From Vitrella brassicaformis (lineage: Eukaryota; Sar; Vitrellaceae), in assembly GCA_001179505.1 (NCBI GenBank), contig CDMY01000520.1, positions 186,001-250,000 on the forward strand: a stretch of DNA of 64,000 bases, in the 5' to 3' direction. Both the position numbers and the translations under genes were made by a program. Under the pieces are notes generated by a model. That model was not told where the DNA came from. It was given only the letters and a program-made list of their open reading frames with translations, and searched no databases. The first letter of the stretch is position 1, and each line of letters begins with the position of its first letter. Below are positions 58,901 through 64,000 of the stretch, piece by piece.

Positions 58901-59522
58901 GTGACGGGACCTTTCGTCGGGGTCGAGATCGTTTGCGCGAGACAGGTGATCTGCGGGTCAGCTTCTCGATTCTGAGAGAACGGGAGAAGGTGTCGACTAT
59001 GTGAGGCGTGGTGTCTCTTGGTTGCGTGCCTTTCGTGTTGCGCCTTGATGATTTGCATCAGTTCTTGTACCAGCCCCTCCTCCTCGGTGACCGGCTCCAG
59101 TGGTGGCTCGATTGCGCCCTCCTCCGGACCCTCAGCTTGCACTGTTGCTTGACTCCTCTGCTTGCTCTCGCCTCCTTCTGCACCCTTGGCATCGCTCTTC
59201 CTGAGTGTCGTCACCCGCACCACCTCCGCCAAATTATCTGAGCGAGGCGTCTCACGCTTGGCTGCCCGGGCCGATCTGGGCGGACTATCCCGCTTTGGAC
59301 TCTTCTCAACCAGCGGCATGCCTGCTTGGTCTTTGAACAGAACGCCATCCTCTTTGCTGTGCGGGGTCTTCTGTGGTTGCTCATATGCTTGGGGTGAGAT
59401 TTGCCTGAGGGTCGGCAGGGGCTTTGGCACTCCACGGCGTGCCGAAGAGGGTGCCTCAGGGGACGGTGTGCGGCTGCGGGCATGGTCAAGTGGACCACCA
59501 AACACCAACTCCTTCCCGACGA
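55910..59522 (-). CDS. Tandem-GAF-domain protein with N-terminal coiled coil
   Basis: GAF domains bind cyclic nucleotides or other small ligands or dimerise signalling proteins. The first exon seen begins VVGKELVFGGPLDHARSR and encodes a Ser/Pro/Arg-rich region, then ALPSSSLMEDIDERIKASDV and VGEMRQAVRELTKKLQLLSG, a coiled coil. The large exon at 57.4-58.46 kb holds GAF 1: ALNRSQSFKDAFQTILESVG, VEGTLYLIHDKLRCAVEPHR, IEPRFSDLSASLPYVRGNVM, AIPLVVRHMKG and GLLAVLQ. After two short exons, GAF 2 has RVLFWYDRENCLLLSPAQHY, DRGLIGQAVKRREIILSSDL, LDPYLDPTVDG, GNMLLGPMLF and LVGVIQLIDKTQSSYPT, with a charged insertion (DKGKDKGDKS). The end is SISISSADSSPR. No catalytic phosphodiesterase or kinase domain follows. 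The exon with the start codon was not found; an acceptor at 59523 (TTTTGTGCAG) shows there is one. Confidence 0.78.
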
Positions 59523-59551
59523 CTGCACAAAACCATCACGCTGCATTGCAC
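59523..59551. promoter_or_regulatory. Very short gap between divergent genes
   Basis: Only about 30 bp separate the first visible GAF-gene exon and the likely start codon of the coiled-coil gene. Since the GAF gene must have at least one further 5' exon, the transcripts probably overlap antisense at their 5' ends. Confidence 0.35.
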
Positions 59552-61634
59552 ATGAAGTGTTCTCCTCCTTCTCATGGCTTACGCGAGAAGTTTCGTGATG
59601 TTTTCTTGCGTAACGACATTGCTGATCGGGACATAGCGAGGAGGAAGGGGAAAGGGGGAGAGGGAAAAAATGGAACCGATGAAGGCGAGCTTTGTCCCCG
59701 CTGGGGGGCGTGGGGGCGCGCATGCACCTTCTGCAAGATGATGCACAATCCCCACGAGCCGTATGTCTTCCTGCGCAAGAAGAAGGTCGACCGCTCACGC
59801 GACGCATCGCACTCCCCCACTGCTCGAAAGACGCCCCACTACCGCCGCAGCACCAGGAACCGCAGAAAAGACTACGACAGTGAAAGCCCTGACCATGACA
59901 CTGACAGCTCACAAGACTCTTACACGAGCCCCCCAAGAGCGCCAGAGCCAAGAGCACGGGTCGAGGAAGAGATCGTCCCCGAGCCCGGCACTACGTCGTC
60001 TGTCAAGCTTCCAGACGCGCCACTGGCACGTGGGGTCACCGTGTCGTTCCGAGTCGGCGAGCGAGTGAGCCCTGACTCCAGGATCGACAAGAAGAAGAGG
60101 AGAAGAGCGAGCAGAAGGGCGACCCAATGGCATGCCGCCAGTGCCCAGTCGCAGAGCGATGTGTCCGTGTCAGCCGACAAGAAGAAGCTGCTGTCCTTCC
60201 ACAAGAACCTCACCGAGAGAGAGAGCCTGAGGGAGCAGGTGCGTGTTCTCCAGCAGGGGTGCAGAGACCTGGAGGAGCGTCATCAGGCCTTGAAGCGGGA
60301 GGCGGTTGAGAAGAAGGCTGAGTGTGAGGGGCTCAGACGACAGCTGGCGGACACGCAGGCTGCATTGGCGGAGAAGGATCACAGCCTGGAGGAAATGAAG
60401 GTACCGAACATGCATGTCTCGAGACATATACACACCACGCCAGTGCTGCTTCTCTCCTTGGTATCAGGGGCTTCTCGAGGACACTCGCGCCCAGAACGTT
60501 GCCCTGCAGACGCATTACGATGACCTCGTCCTCGAGTGCAGCCAGCCAGAGTGCGTTACGGTAGTTGAAGCCAGGCAACAGTTGGCGCCCCCTGAATGTC
60601 CCTTTATCTTTTGTCAGGTCTGATACCCGTGCCGACGTGGTTACCCTCGACTCGTTTCTGGATCTCAACAGTCCATCGGGCAGTGCGTCCAAGTCGCCCA
60701 CGCGACGTTTCCGTGCGTCATGGCCCGGGGGAGCGTCTTTCTTGATGAGCTCAGCTGTGAGAACAGAGACCTGCAGCAGCGGATCGATCAGCTCGAGAGA
60801 GAGAACCAAGGTCAGCGAGAAAAGGAGCCGCCACAACAATGTCACACTGCTGAGACATGATGTTGCCTTCAGTGTTGCGACAAAGGAATGTTGTAATGGC
60901 CAAGGCGGCCGTCGATGCTCACGACTCTGTCTCCCTGGGAACCAGCGCAGAAGGTGGGGAGTGAGACGCACACATGGACTGCACTCAAACGTTGCGCCTC
61001 TGTCCGTTGCCAGGAGAGGCTGCAAGGTCTTTGTGTCCTCGGCAGGTGTGCCTTCTCCCCTGCATCCGTCTGCTCCACCGGCGGACAGACTCGGGGCCGC
61101 ACTGACGGAACTGCAGGCGGAATGCAGCCGACAGCAGACGGACCTTGGAAAGGTTTTCGATATCCGGGACCGGCTGAGAGCGGAGAATGAGGACCTCAAG
61201 ACACGCTGCGCTGAGCTGCAGGATGTAGTCGACAGGATGCGCAAGAGCATCGCAGGTGGGTGCCACGATCCATGTCTCCTCTCCCCATTCGTCTCCACGT
61301 CTCTCTCTCTCTGTCTCTGTCTCGCCGCACATTATGCATTGCAGAGCCAGCCTCCACACGTGCATCTTCACGGTCCATATGTTGGGGCCGGCCCTGCACG
61401 GGTGCTCGTTTCGACGCAATCAAGGCAATGTGCTGCCCCACCGGCGTCGTCCGCCGGAGACAGGACAGCAAGGGCAATGAGTACTATAGCATCTATGACG
61501 ACTATGGGGAGAGCGAGAGTGAGGGTGAGATGGAGGGCGAGGAAGAGGGGCAGGAGCTGGCAGAGCTGAATGACCCGTCTAAGCCGCCCAGTCCTGCACA
61601 GAGTGCAACTAGTGCTGCCAAGGCGAATGTGTGA
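59552..61634 (+). CDS. Coiled-coil protein with an N-terminal Cys/His cluster
   Basis: The frame starts MKCSPPSHGLREKFRDVFLR; it is the first ATG of the open frame and not otherwise confirmed. A basic Gly-rich segment leads to ELCPRWGAWGRACTFCKMMH, a C-x9-C-x2-C-x3-H arrangement that could hold one zinc, as in single-CCCH proteins of alveolates. An Arg/Ser-rich linker follows, then a long coiled coil: LLSFHKNLTERESLREQVRV, LEERHQALKREAVEKKAECE, LRRQLADTQAALAEKDHSLE, ENRDLQQRIDQLERENQ and LTELQAECSRQQTDLGKVFD, over five or so exons. The last exon is acidic (YYSIYDDYGESESEGEMEGE) and ends SATSAAKANV. No enzymatic domain. A structural or RNA-associated role is inference. Confidence 0.65.
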
Positions 61635-61984
61635 CGTGTGCTGTAGGCCATGGCATTGTGATATTTGTTTGTGGCGTGGAAACAATCAATCAATGGGATT
61701 TTGGACTTCTCTTCTGCCTGCTGTTATGTCGGTCGCAAGCAATTCATCACTATATATATGTGATAAGCCGAGAAAAGAGCGTCTGTCCTTCTTCCATGGC
61801 ATGCATACACGGCAGCAAATGGCCAACCACTGTCTGTCCAGCCCCCTCGTCCCCCTTCTACACTGGTCCAGCAAGGCGTACACCAACACCCACACCCACA
61901 CACAAATGTGCAATGCAAACCCACAAACCGACTGACTGACATGCAGCGGCGCAGCAGCAGTGAGTGTGCCCCTCCCTCTTCTAT
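61635..61984. other. Convergent 3' spacer
   Basis: 350 bp between the coiled-coil gene and AIDA stops. It has a short TATATATATG at 61752 and a TGCAATGCAAAC word near 61908. No gene. Confidence 0.5.
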
Positions 61985-63769
61985 CTACTTGGTGATGAAG
62001 GTGGCGACCAAATGGAGGTACAGTTGTTTCTCCGAGTGTAACCGTATTCTCTTTTTCCGCAGATCAGTCGGCTTGTGGTAACTGAACACGCAACACACAC
62101 AAGGAGAGAGAGAGAGAGGAGCAGTGGCATCTCATTCTCTTCGTTGACGCATACATTTCCAGCACAATCTCTTCGTCCCGTCTCAGCTCGTTGATCTCCA
62201 TCAGCGACCAACACCTGCAGAGTCACCCACATACATATACACACAGAGAGCAAGGAAGGAAGACATGATGTCCGATTGCCCCGACCCTGCTGGCCGAACA
62301 GCCATCGGCTGACAGGCATAATGCAACCAACAGGTTCTGTGTTGCACAACGTGGGAACACTCTCACTGCGCCGAGAACAGTCAGCTAAGTGCGTTGGATG
62401 GTTGTGCAATCACGCGCAGACACGTATGGCATCGATCGGCACACATACCTACCTGGTGGAGACTTTGTGTTTCTTCGGCTTGTAGTGTTTGAACTCGAAA
62501 AAGATAGAACAGTCTGCACATGGACGGACAAGACCCCACACACGAAAGTGCGCAGGTTGCTGCGCGCATTGTGTGTGCAAGTGGATGCGATGCGTGGCGC
62601 ACCTTTTCTCTGCATGTCTTCGAGAGAAAGGCCCAGGTAGACAGTGCACCCAAACACCACATAGTCGTCCGTCCTGCAATGCAATGGCATTGGACGAATG
62701 GCAGCAAACACATAGATATTCAGCAATGATTCGGGCAGACCTGCATGCTCTGCGCACCTCTCTGTGGCCACTGGCGTATCGTGACTCGACAGAACAATCT
62801 GATTCTTGTTCTCTGTTGCCAACAAAAAACAGCCAGGAAAGACTTCACGTCCAAAGACTTCACATCCAATTTCCCCCAACACGCCGACACACGTCAGTCA
62901 CGTCATTGGTGCACCGACTGACCTGCGATGAGTACGGTCATGAATGGGTTGATGTACGTCTGTGCGTCCTTGAGGCCTATCTTGTCAATCTTGATAGCCA
63001 CGAGGGTGCCCTGCACCTTCTGCAGCGCCTGAGATACGTGCTGGAAGTCGGAATACGGCTCGTCCGTGTCACCACATATGATCTCACCGCTGACACAGAC
63101 AGCAGCAAGGCGAACAGAGAGTGCTGCGGGACGGTGTGTGGACTGCGCGTGTTGCTTACGCCGTACTGGGCCGCACAGGCTGCACATTGGCATACTTGTG
63201 TGGCTCGACAGAGAAAGGCGCCTTGTCGCTGCTGAACAGCGTCTCGAACACTGCAGCCGAGACGACAAGTGAGTTTAGTGAGGCACCATACCCATGCATT
63301 CATAGAGCTCTGAGCTTGTGGCCAGCCTGGTACCTGGAATGAGCGCCTTCATGTCCTGCAGGCTGACAATTTCTCTCATGGTTCTCAGCGACTGCGCCCT
63401 CGCACTCAAACACAGGATCAGCCGATGCATCAAATCCTGCAGCAGCCAGCCATTCAGCGAGAGACAGGCCCACACACGGGCGCGTACATGCTTTGCAAGC
63501 GCCGCACCGACCTGCTTCTCTTTGTCAGTCACCTGTTCCTCTGAAGTCAGATAGATGCGTCCCTGCTTGGCCGCCATGACGCTCGCCAGGCTGCAGACAG
63601 ACAGACAGACAGGCAAACATGCTGATGTGATAAAAACCCAGATACTCACTCACTCAGTGTATCCCTCCTGTGCTTCGAGGAGCTGCCCCCATGAGTCCTC
63701 CTGCACCCGCTGCCGAAACTTCTCCGCCCACTCGCGGCCGATGTAGCCCTTCTCGGTCGACACAGACAT
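61985..63769 (-). CDS. AIDA: AIDA orthologue (axin interactor, dorsalization-associated), C2 domain
   Basis: AIDA has a helical N-terminus and a membrane-binding C2-type domain; in animals it antagonises Axin-JNK signalling and helps degrade lipid-synthesis enzymes at the ER. About nine exons can be read. The N-terminus starts MSVSTEKGYIGREWAEKFRQ and has DSWGQLLEAQEGYTE, matching the animal DSWGQLVEA segment; SLRTMREIVSLQDMKALIPG and FSVEPHKYANVQPV follow. The C2 part has GTLVAIKIDKIGLKDAQTYI, NPFMTVLIAG, SSHDTPVATER, IFFEFKHYKPKKHK, CWSLMEINELRRDEEIVLE and HKPTDLRKKRIRLHSEKQLY, ending LHLVATFITK at 61985. These are the family's most conserved words in the same order. The exon containing TDDYVVFGCTVYLGLSLEDM connects the middle. 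Identification is strong, although boundaries of the middle exons are by eye. Confidence 0.88.
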
Positions 63770-64000
63770 CACACTCACATGCAGCGCTGCTTGACAAAGA
63801 TTGACACAAGGGGTGCGGCTGCCGAGGTGTAGTTGCGCTGGTCAGTTCAGGCTCTGCTGCGGGTGTTGCTTGCCCGCCATTTGTGTCGCATCACCGAAAG
63901 GCATTCGACCTGCAAAGGACAGAACAGGAGACGGAAGTGACCAACATGAGTGAATGAAGGGTTCTTCTTCGTCACGACACGCACCTGTCATTCTGTCATT
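63770..64000. other. Right end of window, upstream of AIDA
   Basis: 230 bp upstream of the AIDA start. It probably holds the AIDA promoter and 5' UTR. Nothing else is identifiable. Confidence 0.4.

Noticed and set aside
59211-59957. 248-codon minus-strand frame starting with a signal-like MLLLALALLGG
   Set aside because: It is antisense to the coiled-coil gene's N-terminal exon and in a different frame from the GAF gene exon it overlaps.
1-64000. tRNA, rRNA, CRISPR, insertion sequence or transposase
   Set aside because: Looked for on both strands; no tRNA-like cloverleaf, rRNA core, transposase or reverse-transcriptase motif was recognised. A covariance-model search would be needed to exclude small RNAs.

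Overview
The window is nuclear DNA from an intron-rich, fairly GC-rich unicellular eukaryote. Exons of 40-700 bp are separated by introns mostly of 60-150 bp, and many intron ends carry (TG)n or (CA)n runs. The gene set is that of a complete free-living cell: autophagy, Mediator, NatC, SNARE, actin-severing and RIIa-type proteins. Intron style, repeat content and TTTAGGG-like promoter motifs make me think of an alveolate alga of the chromerid type (Vitrella-like). That assignment is inference and no rRNA or organellar gene is present to test it.

Layout. 0-4 kb: an unrecognised many-exon gene (-), cut by the left edge. 4.3-5.7 kb: adenosine deaminase (-), head to head with a small gene (+, 5.8-6.6 kb). 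7.8-8.7 kb: secreted GYGG-repeat protein (-), head to head with ATG4 (+, 9.0-11.1 kb). 11.6-17.3 kb: RAD5/HLTF-like SNF2 helicase (-) with a 300-N gap inside one intron, head to head with casein kinase 1 (+). 20.1-22.4 kb: an Lsm protein of the NAA38 type (-) and MED18 (+). 24.1-30.1 kb: triple-CCCH zinc-finger protein (-) and syntaxin (+). 30.7-35.2 kb: Q-rich orphan (-) and acid lipase (+). 37.6-43.5 kb: severin-like gelsolin (-) and an unrecognised many-exon gene (+). 43.5-48.7 kb: degenerate repeats and poorly resolved minus-strand genes, including two loci sharing modules. 48.9-53 kb: orphan (+), a 91-residue membrane protein (-), aminotransferase (+). 53.6-55.8 kb: tail-anchored thioredoxin-like protein (+) and RIIAD1-like protein (-). 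55.9-63.8 kb: tandem-GAF protein (-), coiled-coil protein (+) and an AIDA orthologue (-).

The genes alternate strand almost perfectly: divergent pairs share 43-391 bp of upstream sequence and convergent pairs share their 3' spacers. For ADA, the small 5.8-kb gene, the GYGG gene, ATG4, CK1, NAA38 and the 48.9-kb orphan I followed every exon junction, and each sum of exons is divisible by three with an open frame. Other gene models were assembled only by eye from family similarity and splice motifs.

I found no single pathway or defence system linking the neighbours. The more unusual objects are the secreted exon-repeat protein, an ADA with the catalytic Glu changed to Gln, a PIP-box embedded in the SNF2 helicase, a CXXC-less tail-anchored thioredoxin, a protist AIDA, repeated GC-AG introns and UG-rich 3' splice sites.
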